30,041 bases of DNA, from positions 1 through 30,041 of the IMG/VR virus record IMGVR_UViG_3300026518_000043; one strand, written 5' to 3'. Every line of letters starts with the position of its first letter. Position 1 is the stretch's first letter. A program made the translations under genes and the position numbers. This DNA is from a virus. Shown here piece after piece: positions 16,601 to 23,125 of the stretch. The notes below the pieces were generated by a model, which saw only the letters and a list, made by a program, of their open reading frames with translations, was not told the DNA's origin and searched no databases.

Positions 16601-16923
16601 AGCTCATATCCAGATTCATATGCCTCCCTTTTATGCGAACATCTAGTGGCTATAGAGGCATTCACATAATATATCAATCCATTGCTTATTCGTTTGGTGC
16701 ATAGAAACTTATTCTCAATCAAGAATGCAATAGCTCTCTTAACCGTAGGAACGCTAATATCACACAGAACAGCTATATCAACATGTCTTGCAATAACGCC
16801 ATTCGTATCATCCATAAGCTCAAGAAGCTTCAACATGACCCGTATAGCGCTCTTGTTGTTGGAAATGGAGGCCAAAGCCTCAGCCCCATCTGGAATTTTT
16901 AATTTAACATACCGTCTATCCAT
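16570..16923 (-). CDS. RepL-like winged-helix regulator/replication protein, probably leaderless
   Basis: 117 residues. Winged-helix core: SAIRVMLKLLELMDDTNGVI, then VDIAVLCDISVPTVKRAIAF (helix-turn-helix), FLIENKFLCTKRISNG (wing) and LIYYVNASIATRCSHKR. This last part is like the RepL ending in which a wing is followed by an Asn-Pro-type strand. The ATG at 16923 has no SD. A good promoter (TTGATA-16-TATCAT) ends 7 nt upstream, so the mRNA is probably leaderless, as known for lambda cI from PRM. Tandem operator-like repeats lie just beyond the promoter. A repressor-like autoregulator is plausible; an initiator is the alternative. Confidence 0.55.
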   Translation of the reverse strand: MDRRYVKLKIPDGAEALASISNNKSAIRVMLKLLELMDDTNGVIARHVDIAVLCDISVPTVKRAIAFLIENKFLCTKRISNGLIYYVNASIATRCSHKREAYESGYELWTCKILMKG

Positions 16924-16930
16924 GCGTGAT

Positions 16931-16958
16931 ATGATACATAGCTAGCTCACAATATCAA
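16931..16958 (-). promoter_or_regulatory. Leftward promoter for the winged-helix genes
   Basis: On the minus strand the -35 is TTGATA (16958-16953), the spacer is 16 nt and the -10 is TATCAT (16936-16931). Each box has 5 of 6 consensus bases. The predicted start of transcription falls at about 16924-16923, which is the A of the ATG. This explains the missing SD. Predicted by eye only. Confidence 0.5.
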
Positions 16959-16963
16959 GCAGT

Positions 16964-17015
16964 GATAGCTCATCTAGGGTGATCTATCTGATAGCTCATA
17001 TAGGATGATCTATCT
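16964..17015. repeat. Two tandem 26-bp operator-like repeats
   Basis: Copies at 16964-16989 and 16990-17015 are head-to-tail with no gap and differ at only three positions. Each begins GATAGCTCA and ends TGATCTATC, so each is itself an imperfect palindrome (GATAG...CTATC). They lie six bases upstream of the -35 of the leftward promoter. This suits a dimeric winged-helix protein; iterons are the alternative. Confidence 0.6.
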
Positions 17016-17239
17016 CTTTTTTGTAACCCATTGAAAAATAACAACAACAGCTAAAAACGTGCTATAGCGGAATGATCTGCTAGCTCTGCCATATGCTTCC
17101 CTAAAATAGTTTCCCCAAAAAGTAGGAGGAGAATATCATATCTATATACACCCTCGCTTCTCAACACCCTCCCCTCTTTGTTAATCTTCCTTCTTCGTCT
17201 CTAGGCTTTCCCTCTCTGTAAGATTATACGTGCATGGAT
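17016..17239. other. Non-coding part of the divergent control region
   Basis: No credible gene was found. The stretch 17150-17218 is strongly pyrimidine-rich on the plus strand. A GATCTGCTAGCTC segment near 17073 resembles parts of the 26-bp repeats. An SD-like AGGAGGAG at about 17124-17131 has no start codon after it. Strand asymmetry plus nearby repeats would suit a replication origin, but I see no decisive origin motif. Confidence 0.35.
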
Positions 17240-17321
17240 AATGCATGCGTAAGTATTCTTACGTTGTTACAACACGGCTACGTTATTATATATAGCTAAT
17301 GCATGCGTATGTATTCTTACG
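17240..17321 (+). promoter_or_regulatory. Rightward promoter bracketed by two 24-bp operator repeats
   Basis: The repeat at 17240-17263 ends exactly where a -35 box begins (TTGTTA, 17264-17269). After 17 nt comes the -10 TATATA (17287-17292). The second repeat copy is 17298-17321, over the expected start point. The copies differ at one base. The first contains the palindrome CGTAAGTATTCTTACG (17248-17263); the second has one mismatch in it. The layout is that of a promoter that can be closed by a dimeric repressor binding on both sides. Confidence 0.5.
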
Positions 17322-17546
17322 CTGGAAGAAGTGTTATGCGTGTAAGATATAAGAGAGGTGGGAGAGTTATCTTTTACCCTCTTTCTAGCTATCATTCCCT
17401 TTATGTATGTCTCTCTGTTCAATGCTAATTGTTCTTGTGCCTCGCATATGTGCTCCGCACAGGCTACAAGCCTCGTCTTAAATGTCAAGCTGTACATATT
17501 GGGGGGGTAAACTCTCCGCCTTGCTTCATTATGAGGGGTGGCGCTT

Positions 17547-17579
17547 GTTTTGCCTCCTTTTCCTTCGGAGAGGCAAAAC
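17547..17579 (+). other. Inverted repeat in early leader
   Basis: A perfect 10-bp inverted repeat (GTTTTGCCTC at 17547-17556, GAGGCAAAAC at 17570-17579) has a 13-nt loop. There is no T run, so it is not a standard terminator. In the leader of the first early gene it may protect the RNA or attenuate. It is preceded by a G7 run near 17501-17507. Confidence 0.4.
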
Positions 17580-17596
17580 CAGCTAAGGAGAAGGAT

Positions 17597-17696
17597 ATGT
17601 ATAGAGTGATATGAATTTGAGATTATTATAGATAGTTTGAGTGAGCTTGATGAATATAGCTGGCTCAGTGATGATGTTATTATTGAAAAGATATAA
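17597..17696 (+). other. Possible leader peptide or broken small ORF
   Basis: A typical SD (AAGGAGAAGG) precedes an ATG at 17597, but that frame encodes only MYRVI before TGA. The next frame (17610-17696) is open and reads YEFEIIIDSLSELDEYSWLS and on to EKI, which looks like real phage protein. A single-base frame change would join them. It may be a decayed gene, a leader peptide, or chance. Confidence 0.25.
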
Positions 17697-17709
17697 AGGA
17701 GAAGGAATT

Positions 17710-18252
17710 ATGAACACACAAGTTGCTAAACAAGAAGGTTTGAACGTTGTAAAGGCTGCATTTCGTCATGCTGATGGATGCGGTAGTTGTTTTCCACAGG
17801 GCAATGGCCTCGTTGAGGGTCAGATGAATTTGGATGGGCGGTTGTATGATGTGGTCGCGTCCGTAAACGATAATGACAAGCTTGAGCTTTCAATTAGTCA
17901 TGGCTCCTATAAGCAGGTGTTGGTGCTGGATAGGGTGCGCAGTAACAATTCAAGAGCTCCTAAGTTCCGCTCTAGTCGCCCGCATGAGGTGCATGATTTG
18001 GAATGGAGTTTTGCCGTTTGGCTGTCATATACGAAGCATGAACGTCGTTTCCTTTCTATTCGAGGGAATGTTGTTGAGCGTGTTGATGACAGCTTGATGG
18101 ATGTGTTTGAGGGCTCATATAAGCCTCGTAAACGCTCTTTTGTTGACGATGCTAATGGAAGTAGCGATGGAGTTCGTGATGTTGATGATGAGCTTGAACG
18201 GGAAGACTTGAATGCTGTATATGATGAGGAGGCACATGTAGAAACTTGGTGA
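17710..18252 (+). CDS. First early gene: uncharacterised 180-residue protein
   Basis: Starts MNTQVAKQEGLNVVKAAF with the SD AAAGGAGAAGG. A longer in-frame ORF from 17641 lacks a site. The middle is beta-rich (GRLYDVVASVNDNDKLELSI, KQVLVLDRVRS). It contains WSFAVWLSYTKHERRFLSI and ends in a very acidic tail (DVDDELEREDLNAVYDEEAH). There is no known family. It is the first gene after the presumed early promoter and is followed at once by a strong terminator, so it is probably made early and at high level. That pattern is common for host-takeover or DNA-mimic-type proteins; this role is inference. Confidence 0.7.
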   Translation: MNTQVAKQEGLNVVKAAFRHADGCGSCFPQGNGLVEGQMNLDGRLYDVVASVNDNDKLELSISHGSYKQVLVLDRVRSNNSRAPKFRSSRPHEVHDLEWSFAVWLSYTKHERRFLSIRGNVVERVDDSLMDVFEGSYKPRKRSFVDDANGSSDGVRDVDDELEREDLNAVYDEEAHVETW

Positions 18253-18259
18253 TAATAAG

Positions 18260-18290
18260 GGGGCAGGGCTTCGGCTCTGTCCCTTTTTTT
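18260..18290 (+). terminator. Strong intrinsic terminator
   Basis: A 10-bp stem (18260-18269 with 18274-18283, two G-U pairs) carries a UUCG tetraloop and is followed by seven Ts. It ends 38 nt after the stop of the first early gene. It should separate that gene from the longer early operon unless antitermination occurs. Confidence 0.9.
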
Positions 18291-18323
18291 ATTGCAGCCT
18301 CAAATATAGGAGAAGGAGAATAT

Positions 18324-18512
18324 ATGTTGTTTGGAATGTTTATTGTTTGCCTTATATGGACGTTGCTGGGGTTTGTAGCAATGCTTTTGAGCAGAGATTT
18401 CTCTATAAAAGAAGCTTTGAAGGGCTCCGGCACAGTGTTTGGCCTGTACGCTTTAATTATGGCTGGCCTGACAGCTTTTGCATTTCTTGCCCTGTTTATA
18501 TGGGCTCATTAG
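18324..18512 (+). CDS. Small membrane protein (62 residues, two TM segments)
   Basis: Starts MLFGMFIVCLIWTLLGFVAM at the ATG at 18324 with the SD AGGAGAAGGAG. The longer upstream in-frame reading runs through the terminator and is rejected. Two hydrophobic segments (residues 2-22 and ~40-60) are separated by a charged loop (SRDFSIKEALKGS). The stop is TAG. It is likely an inner-membrane protein of unknown role. Small early TM proteins of phages often act in superinfection exclusion, but nothing here proves it. Confidence 0.6.
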   Translation: MLFGMFIVCLIWTLLGFVAMLLSRDFSIKEALKGSGTVFGLYALIMAGLTAFAFLALFIWAH

Positions 18513-18571
18513 GAGCTGTGACTTGGCTTCGTGCATCCGTCAGATGCAAATTGGATTGATAGGAGGAAAAT

Positions 18572-18685
18572 ATGTGGTGGTCAACAGAATGGATTAGAAA
18601 CGTCGTTTATTTCTATGTTGCTCTGGCATGCATTGCTTTGATTGTTATGGGCGTGTATACCTATGTAATGCAAGGCTCTTTTTAA
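18572..18685 (+). CDS. 37-residue single-pass membrane protein, possible frameshift extension
   Basis: MWWSTEWIRNVVYFYVALAC, then a hydrophobic segment and YVMQGSF; SD AGGAGG. The stop TAA directly follows a T5 run (TTTTTAAAAGGG). In the -1 frame from that run the reading continues for 24 codons, giving LKGCNKCPAQGNNCACKGC and ending at 18756. The short form is the plain reading. The extended form would be a membrane anchor with a cysteine-rich, zinc-finger-like tail. Confidence 0.5.
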   Translation: MWWSTEWIRNVVYFYVALACIALIVMGVYTYVMQGSF

Positions 18686-18771
18686 AAGGGTGTAATAAGT
18701 GCCCCGCACAGGGGAATAATTGCGCTTGTAAGGGATGCGTCATAGCGCAGAATTAACAAAAAGGAGAAGGA

Positions 18772-18894
18772 ATGAAGTTAGTTGGCATTAAAACAAAAGG
18801 AACAGGAAGGAATATATGGCATTACGCCGTGTATGAATGCAATGGAGAGCTGTTCTTCATTAGCTGGAATAAAAGGAGAAGGAAATGGAATTAA
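18772..18894 (+). CDS. 40-residue uncharacterised protein
   Basis: MKLVGIKTKGTGRNIWHYAV, then a beta-like YECNGELFFISW and a basic tail. SD AAAAAGGAGAAGG lies immediately before the start. It overlaps the next gene: the codons for its KRRRK tail include that gene's SD. The short beta-strand composition with aromatics looks natural. No function is known. Confidence 0.5.
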   Translation: MKLVGIKTKGTGRNIWHYAVYECNGELFFISWNKRRRKWN

Positions 18895-19112
18895 CACGAC
18901 AAGAGAAACGCGTATTAAACAGAATGAAAGTGTTTGGCTTCATCAACCCAATTATTTCTTGGCGCCATTGTGGCGTTTACAGGCTTTCAGATGTTATTCT
19001 AAGGCTTCGCAAGAAGGGGTATGCCATTGAAACAGAAATGGTGGCACACGAAAACAGCTTTGGGGAACCTGTTAAATTCGCTCATTACTATCTAAAAGGA
19101 GAAGGGAAATGA
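18885..19112 (+). CDS. Small winged-helix protein
   Basis: 75 residues. Residues 1-55 (MELTRQEKRVLNRMKVFGFI, then PIISWRHCGVYRLSDVILRL and RKKGYAIET) fit the compact winged-helix family common in phages. In that family a helix ending GxI is followed by the recognition helix GVYRLSxxIxxLRKxGYxI. It likely binds DNA as an early regulator. SD AAAAGGAGAAGG; it overlaps the next gene by 4 bp (ATGA). Confidence 0.6.
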   Translation: MELTRQEKRVLNRMKVFGFINPIISWRHCGVYRLSDVILRLRKKGYAIETEMVAHENSFGEPVKFAHYYLKGEGK

Positions 19113-19531
19113 CGCTATCTGAAATTAAAAAATTGAAAGAAGAGCTTGATGCAATTTGTGAAGGCTTATGGCGTGAAGCTGTTGAGCACATTGAGAATGA
19201 GGACGATGATTTTGAAGTTGATGGCTTCCGCTTTATCGATGGAGAAGTTATTGATGACATCCTTGTAAATGAACTGAATTCAGATTCTTACCTTCTTGGC
19301 TGCTTCAAATCTTGGTCTATTGCTGAAGCTACTGGTTGGCCTGTAGCTCTTATTGAGGCAGCAAAAAAGGGAGAAGCATATGAAGAAATTGGCGACGCCA
19401 TGGGTAAAGATGATGTGCAAAAGCTGGCTGACATTTATGTAAGAAGTGACGGCTATGGTCACCACTTCGCAACATACGACGGCAATGAGCATCAGCTCTC
19501 CAATGGCTATTATGTGTTTAGAGTAGAATGA
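19109..19531 (+). CDS. Uncharacterised acidic phage protein (140 residues)
   Basis: MTLSEIKKLKEELDAICEGL begins a helical, acidic protein with a DDDFEVDGFRF segment. The C-terminal half has a YVRSDGYGHHFATYDGNEHQ strand region ending NGYYVFRVE. The SGYGHHF.TYDG style recurs in small phage proteins of unknown function. SD AAAAGGAGAAGGG. It is coupled to the next gene by ATGA. I do not recognise an enzyme motif. Confidence 0.6.
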   Translation: MTLSEIKKLKEELDAICEGLWREAVEHIENEDDDFEVDGFRFIDGEVIDDILVNELNSDSYLLGCFKSWSIAEATGWPVALIEAAKKGEAYEEIGDAMGKDDVQKLADIYVRSDGYGHHFATYDGNEHQLSNGYYVFRVE

Positions 19532-19749
19532 TGCGGCCATTATGCTTTGATAGTGATGAACAATTCAACAAATGGCGTGAGATGGCGCGTATAGTAAAGC
19601 CACGCTCTTATTGCTCAGATTGCACGCCTGAATATCAAGCTGAAATGATATGCCAGCATAGGTGCTTGCATCCTTATGTTGTCTTTAAGGTGGCAAACGG
19701 ATTCCTAACGGGAATGCGCATTAAGGAAAACAAAAAGGAGAAGGGATAA
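19528..19749 (+). CDS. Small cysteine-rich protein
   Basis: 73 residues starting MMRPLCFDSDEQFNKW (ATG ATG; the second may be used). It has CSDC at about residues 29-32 and CQHRC at about 42-46, plus a nearby H, a possible zinc site. It ends in a Lys-rich tail whose codons contain the SD of the next gene. No function was recognised. Confidence 0.5.
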   Translation: MMRPLCFDSDEQFNKWREMARIVKPRSYCSDCTPEYQAEMICQHRCLHPYVVFKVANGFLTGMRIKENKKEKG

Positions 19750-19913
19750 TGAACGAATATGATGAACCGCAGCCAATGCCACAACCAACACAAGACTATG
19801 AAGAAATGTGTAGAATGCACATCATCCTCGAAGCTGCAGAAATTGCCGCTGATCGGATTGATATGTTCGAGCTATTTATTCGTGAAGTGCATTCACGGAT
19901 GAGAGACGAATGA
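19749..19913 (+). CDS. 54-residue helical protein
   Basis: MNEYDEPQPMPQPTQDYEEM has a Pro/Gln-rich start. An amphipathic helix follows (ILEAAEIAADRIDMFELFIR). It is linked to the upstream stop by TAATG, with the SD AAAAAGGAGAAGGG. Unknown function; it looks like a real small gene from SD and coupling. Confidence 0.45.
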   Translation: MNEYDEPQPMPQPTQDYEEMCRMHIILEAAEIAADRIDMFELFIREVHSRMRDE

Positions 19914-19951
19914 GAGACAAAAAGATTGAATGAAATAAAAGGAGAAGAGAA

Positions 19952-20146
19952 ATGAATGAACTATCAATTCATGACGCTGAGCATGTTGAAGTTGAATACG
20001 TCAGAAAGAAAGTATCTAAATTATTTCCTTGTGGCTACAACGTTATGCGTATAACAACAACAGACAAGCACGGCTTAAAAACAAAAATAACCATTTTTTC
20101 TGATAAGATGGATATTGGTTTTGCTGCCAAGAAGGCAAGCAAATGA
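19952..20146 (+). CDS. 64-residue uncharacterised protein
   Basis: MNELSIHDAEHVEVEYVRKK is followed by beta-like YNVMRITTTDKHGLKTKITI and a short helix. SD AAAAGGAGAAGAG. No family was recognised. It lies just before the replication cassette. Confidence 0.5.
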   Translation: MNELSIHDAEHVEVEYVRKKVSKLFPCGYNVMRITTTDKHGLKTKITIFSDKMDIGFAAKKASK

Positions 20147-20166
20147 GAAGCAAGGAGGGATGAAAT

Positions 20167-20799
20167 GTGGAAGGGCATATTCTAATAAACAAAAAGATTA
20201 TTAAAAGCTGGGTGTTTGAAAAGCCACATGTTTTCAAAACATGGCTATGGATGCTATGCACAGCCTCAACAAATAAGAGGGTCGTTTATTGGCATGGTCA
20301 GCAGATAAATGTTGAAGCTGGTCAGTTAGTTTCAGGACGCAATCATATTATGAGCGCTCTGTCGCTAAGCCAATATGAGGCTGTGCAAGCATTAAAAGAA
20401 TTGGTGGAAGACAAGGCTATTTCTATTAAAAGCCACAGCAACTACAGCATCATAACAATAAATAATTTTCTTGAATATCAAGGTGTTAGCTCTGTAATTG
20501 ACGCCCCAGAGCGTGCTAAATATACAGCCGGATTCGATGCTTTCTGGAATGCCTATCCACGTAAGCAAGGGAAGGCTAAGGTAATGGAGTATTGGAGAAG
20601 GGATAGGCTAAGCAATAAATCAAAGGAGATTATGGATGCGCTTTCGCTGTTTGTTCGCAGCGATGATTGGCTAAGGGATGGTGGTAAGTTTATTCCGTTC
20701 GCATCCACTTGGCTGAATCAAAAGAGATATTTGGATGCTGAATATCTCAATGTGAAGAAGGAAGAAAATATGCTGACGGACTTGCCGGAAGCAATATAA
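20167..20799 (+). CDS. Replication initiation protein (replisome organiser type)
   Basis: 210 residues from the GTG at 20167 (SD AAGGAGGG, ideal spacing). No ATG in this frame fits. The N-terminal ~105 residues form a winged-helix domain (KIIKSWVFEKPHVFKTWLWM, VEAGQLVSGRNHIMSALSLS, then SIITINNFLEYQ). The C-terminal domain has FDAFWNAYPRKQGKAKVMEY and FIPFASTWLNQKRY, the pattern of phage O-like/DnaD-like helicase-loading domains. It should bind the origin and load the helicase encoded 1 kb downstream. Confidence 0.7.
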   Translation: MEGHILINKKIIKSWVFEKPHVFKTWLWMLCTASTNKRVVYWHGQQINVEAGQLVSGRNHIMSALSLSQYEAVQALKELVEDKAISIKSHSNYSIITINNFLEYQGVSSVIDAPERAKYTAGFDAFWNAYPRKQGKAKVMEYWRRDRLSNKSKEIMDALSLFVRSDDWLRDGGKFIPFASTWLNQKRYLDAEYLNVKKEENMLTDLPEAI

Positions 20800-20811
20800 A
20801 GGAGAAGGGAA

Positions 20812-21135
20812 ATGGATAACGTATATAAGTTTGTTGATTCCGCGGCAAAAGAAAAGCCCACCTATGGCTTTCCTGACGCAATGATGGAGAAGCTTAATGC
20901 AGGAAAGAAGCTAACAAGGGAAGAGAAGGATGCTCTTACAGAAGTATTTTACGGAACATTCGGGCAGCATAATGGGGCAAAGCTTCGCTATTCAGGATGG
21001 GAATGGAACTTCACTCCTTTTACAAAAAGATTCTTTGTAAACATTTACGGAGGCTGGAGTGAGGTTATGGGGTTTGATAAAACGTCTTTAAGAAAAGCAA
21101 TGCCAGTTGTTATGGAGATTTGCGAAGTAAAATAA
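20812..21135 (+). CDS. Uncharacterised 107-residue protein in replication cassette
   Basis: Starts MDNVYKFVDSAAKEKPTYGF with the SD AAAGGAGAAGGG. It has a Lys/Glu helix (LNAGKKLTREEKDALTEVFY) and aromatic-rich strands (YSGWEWNFTPFTKRFFVNIY). There is no known motif. Position between initiator and helicase suggests a replication accessory or regulator, by context only. Confidence 0.55.
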   Translation: MDNVYKFVDSAAKEKPTYGFPDAMMEKLNAGKKLTREEKDALTEVFYGTFGQHNGAKLRYSGWEWNFTPFTKRFFVNIYGGWSEVMGFDKTSLRKAMPVVMEICEVK

Positions 21136-21147
21136 AGGAGAAGGAAT

Positions 21148-21645
21148 ATGGTTACTCAAGCCTTGTTGAAAGAGCTTTTTATTTACAATCCAGACACAGG
21201 GCTATTCATCAGGCGCAAACAGGTCCGTGGCCCCAATGGAAGAATAGGGAACATTGCTGGACATAAAGATAAGAGTAATGGCTATGTTAAGATTGGTGTT
21301 AATGGAAAATCCTACAAAGCCCATCGCCTTGTATGGCTGTATATGTATGGCAAATTCCCAAGTAACCAATTAGACCATATAAATCACAATCGTTCTGATA
21401 ATAGGCTCTCTAATCTAAGAGAGGTTTCAATGGCCGAAAACTTAAAAAATAAAAAGTTTTATAGCTGTTCAAAACATGGCTTTAATGGCGTTATTTTTCA
21501 ACCAACACGGAATACATGGTATGCGCGCATATCTGTAAACGGCAAACTAATTCACATAGGAAGGTATCGAACATTTTATGCCGCATGTTATGCAGGACAT
21601 TCAGCCAATATTAAATATGGCTTTCATCAAAATCACGGCAAATAG
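21148..21645 (+). CDS. HNH homing endonuclease with AP2 domain (copy 1)
   Basis: 165 residues. HNH core: LDHINHNRSDNRLSNLREV (about 75-93), preceded by the YKAHRLVWLYMYGKFP strand-helix. An AP2-like DNA-binding domain follows: GFNGVIF, then WYARISVNGKLIHIGRYRTF and ANIKYGFHQNHGK. It is a free-standing mobile endonuclease inserted between early genes with its own SD AAAGGAGAAGG. A second, related copy is at 24515-25030. The stop TAG overlaps the SD of the next gene. Confidence 0.85.
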   Translation: MVTQALLKELFIYNPDTGLFIRRKQVRGPNGRIGNIAGHKDKSNGYVKIGVNGKSYKAHRLVWLYMYGKFPSNQLDHINHNRSDNRLSNLREVSMAENLKNKKFYSCSKHGFNGVIFQPTRNTWYARISVNGKLIHIGRYRTFYAACYAGHSANIKYGFHQNHGK

Positions 21646-21656
21646 GAGGAGTGGAA

Positions 21657-21872
21657 ATGGTTAGATTTCGCGGAATTATTGAAGGGAATAGAGGCGAGAC
21701 ACCACGGCTAGGAACAAAAGCATCGGGCTTCTATGCGCGTATTGATGGCTGGAATAAAGGCATCACAGTGAGGGCATGGTATGACGAAGCTACGGGTGAG
21801 GATATGTTTGAGGTGCATCTCACGGGAGGCAGCAATAATCCATCAGCTATTGATTGCTTGGGAGAATGGTGA
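21657..21872 (+). CDS. 71-residue uncharacterised protein
   Basis: Starts MVRFRGIIEGNRGETPRLGT at the ATG at 21657. The GTG at 21651 abuts the SD and is rejected. Predicted all-beta with GFYARIDGWNKGITVRAWYD and MFEVHLTGGSN. It overlaps the helicase start by one base (TGATG), so it is coupled to it. Function unknown. Confidence 0.55.
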   Translation: MVRFRGIIEGNRGETPRLGTKASGFYARIDGWNKGITVRAWYDEATGEDMFEVHLTGGSNNPSAIDCLGEW

Positions 21873-23065
21873 TGCGTTCCATTGAGATTGCTGTTATAGG
21901 TACGGCTCTCTCTGACCCGCAGCTCATTCAAACAACAGCGCTTGAGCCTGAACAGTTTGAAGATGTGCTGCTAGGGAGCATGTGGAAAGCAATGAAGGAG
22001 GGGGCGCATGATATTTATGCGCTTGCCTCTTCTTTCCCTGAGCACGATGCGTTGCTTGGCGAGCTGTATGGAGCATCCAGCCCCTCCATGTTTAGCAAAC
22101 ATGTGAAGAAGCTTCAAGAAAGCTCCAAAAAACGCTTCTTCAAGGCTGCGCTATGCAATGCCTTGGAAGAGATTGAAAAAGGCGCTGACGTTGATGTTAT
22201 AGCGTCTAATGTACAGGCAGCAGCATTAAAAGGAGAAGCTAGTGATAATTACAAAAGCATACGTGACATTGCAGTGGATGTTTACAATGACCTATCGAAT
22301 CGTGGCGGTGACGCTAGCGACCGCTACATACTTAGCGGTTACAGCAGTCTTGATAATGTTACAAATGGTATTCCACGCGGTGAGCTTAGCGTTATCGCGG
22401 CTAGAGCAGGTAGGGGAAAGTCTGCGTTCCTCTTGAACATTCTTCGTAACATATCTGAGGATCATGTATGCCTCTTAAACACGCTTGAAATGTCTAGCCT
22501 ATCAATGGGCTATAGAATGTATGCAAGCGAAGCCTCGGTGGATTTACGGCTTTTGAATGCTAGGAAGATTCAGAGTGAGGAAGGCTGGCGTAAGCTTGCC
22601 GGAGCATCAGGAGCAATAGCAAGGTTGAAGCTGTTTATTGATGACAATCCACGCATGAACATTAAACAAATATGCACAGCAGCTAGACGCTTTCATATTA
22701 AACAGCCGATTGATCTGCTTGCAGTGGACTACATTGGTCTGATACAATCAGACGGGAGAAGGAAACCACGGCATGAAGTTATTGCTGAAATGACACGTGA
22801 AATGAAGCTGCTTGCTGGTGAATTGAATATAGCTGTCATTATGCTGTGTCAGCTAAACAGGGATGCAGAAGGGAGTAAGCCAACACTCGCACATTTAAGG
22901 GAGAGCGGAGCCATTGAGTAGGATGCTGCGTTGGTGCTGTTCCCTCATAGGGATGATGAGAGTGCAAGCGTCATCATTGCAAAGAACAGGGGCGGCCCTA
23001 CAGGAGAAGTTCCAATGTATTGGGATGGAAGCACAGCCTATTTCAAAGAAGTGCCAAAGTTTTAA
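21872..23065 (+). CDS. DnaB-like replicative helicase, interrupted by one in-frame UAG
   Basis: The reading frame has 397 codons including one TAG at 22919-22921 (codon 350). N-terminal domain: VIGTALSDPQLIQ. RecA core: Walker A ARAGRGKSA (177-185), LLNTLEMSS, Walker B DLLAVDY (281-287), MLCQLNRDAEGSKPTLAHLR. The frame reads ESGAIE-stop-DAALVLFPHR, then ASVIIAKNRGGPTGEVPMYW and ends at TAA 23063. In DnaB proteins the stop position is normally Gln, and the downstream part holds the H4/H5 motifs and arginine finger, so a 349-residue product should be inactive. Start ATG at 21872 (SD GGGAGA, TGATG overlap). Suppression, recoding, mutation or sequence error could explain it. Confidence 0.8.
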
Positions 23066-23125
23066 TGGGCATTGCCTGTTAAAAAAATCCCCACGAGGAA
23101 CCAAAGAAAACTAGGAGAAAAACAA

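Noticed and set aside
17267-17497. 76-residue minus-strand ORF in the control region
   Set aside because: No SD, and its end runs through the operator repeats and promoter. The first ~45 residues look fairly natural, so it is not fully excluded.
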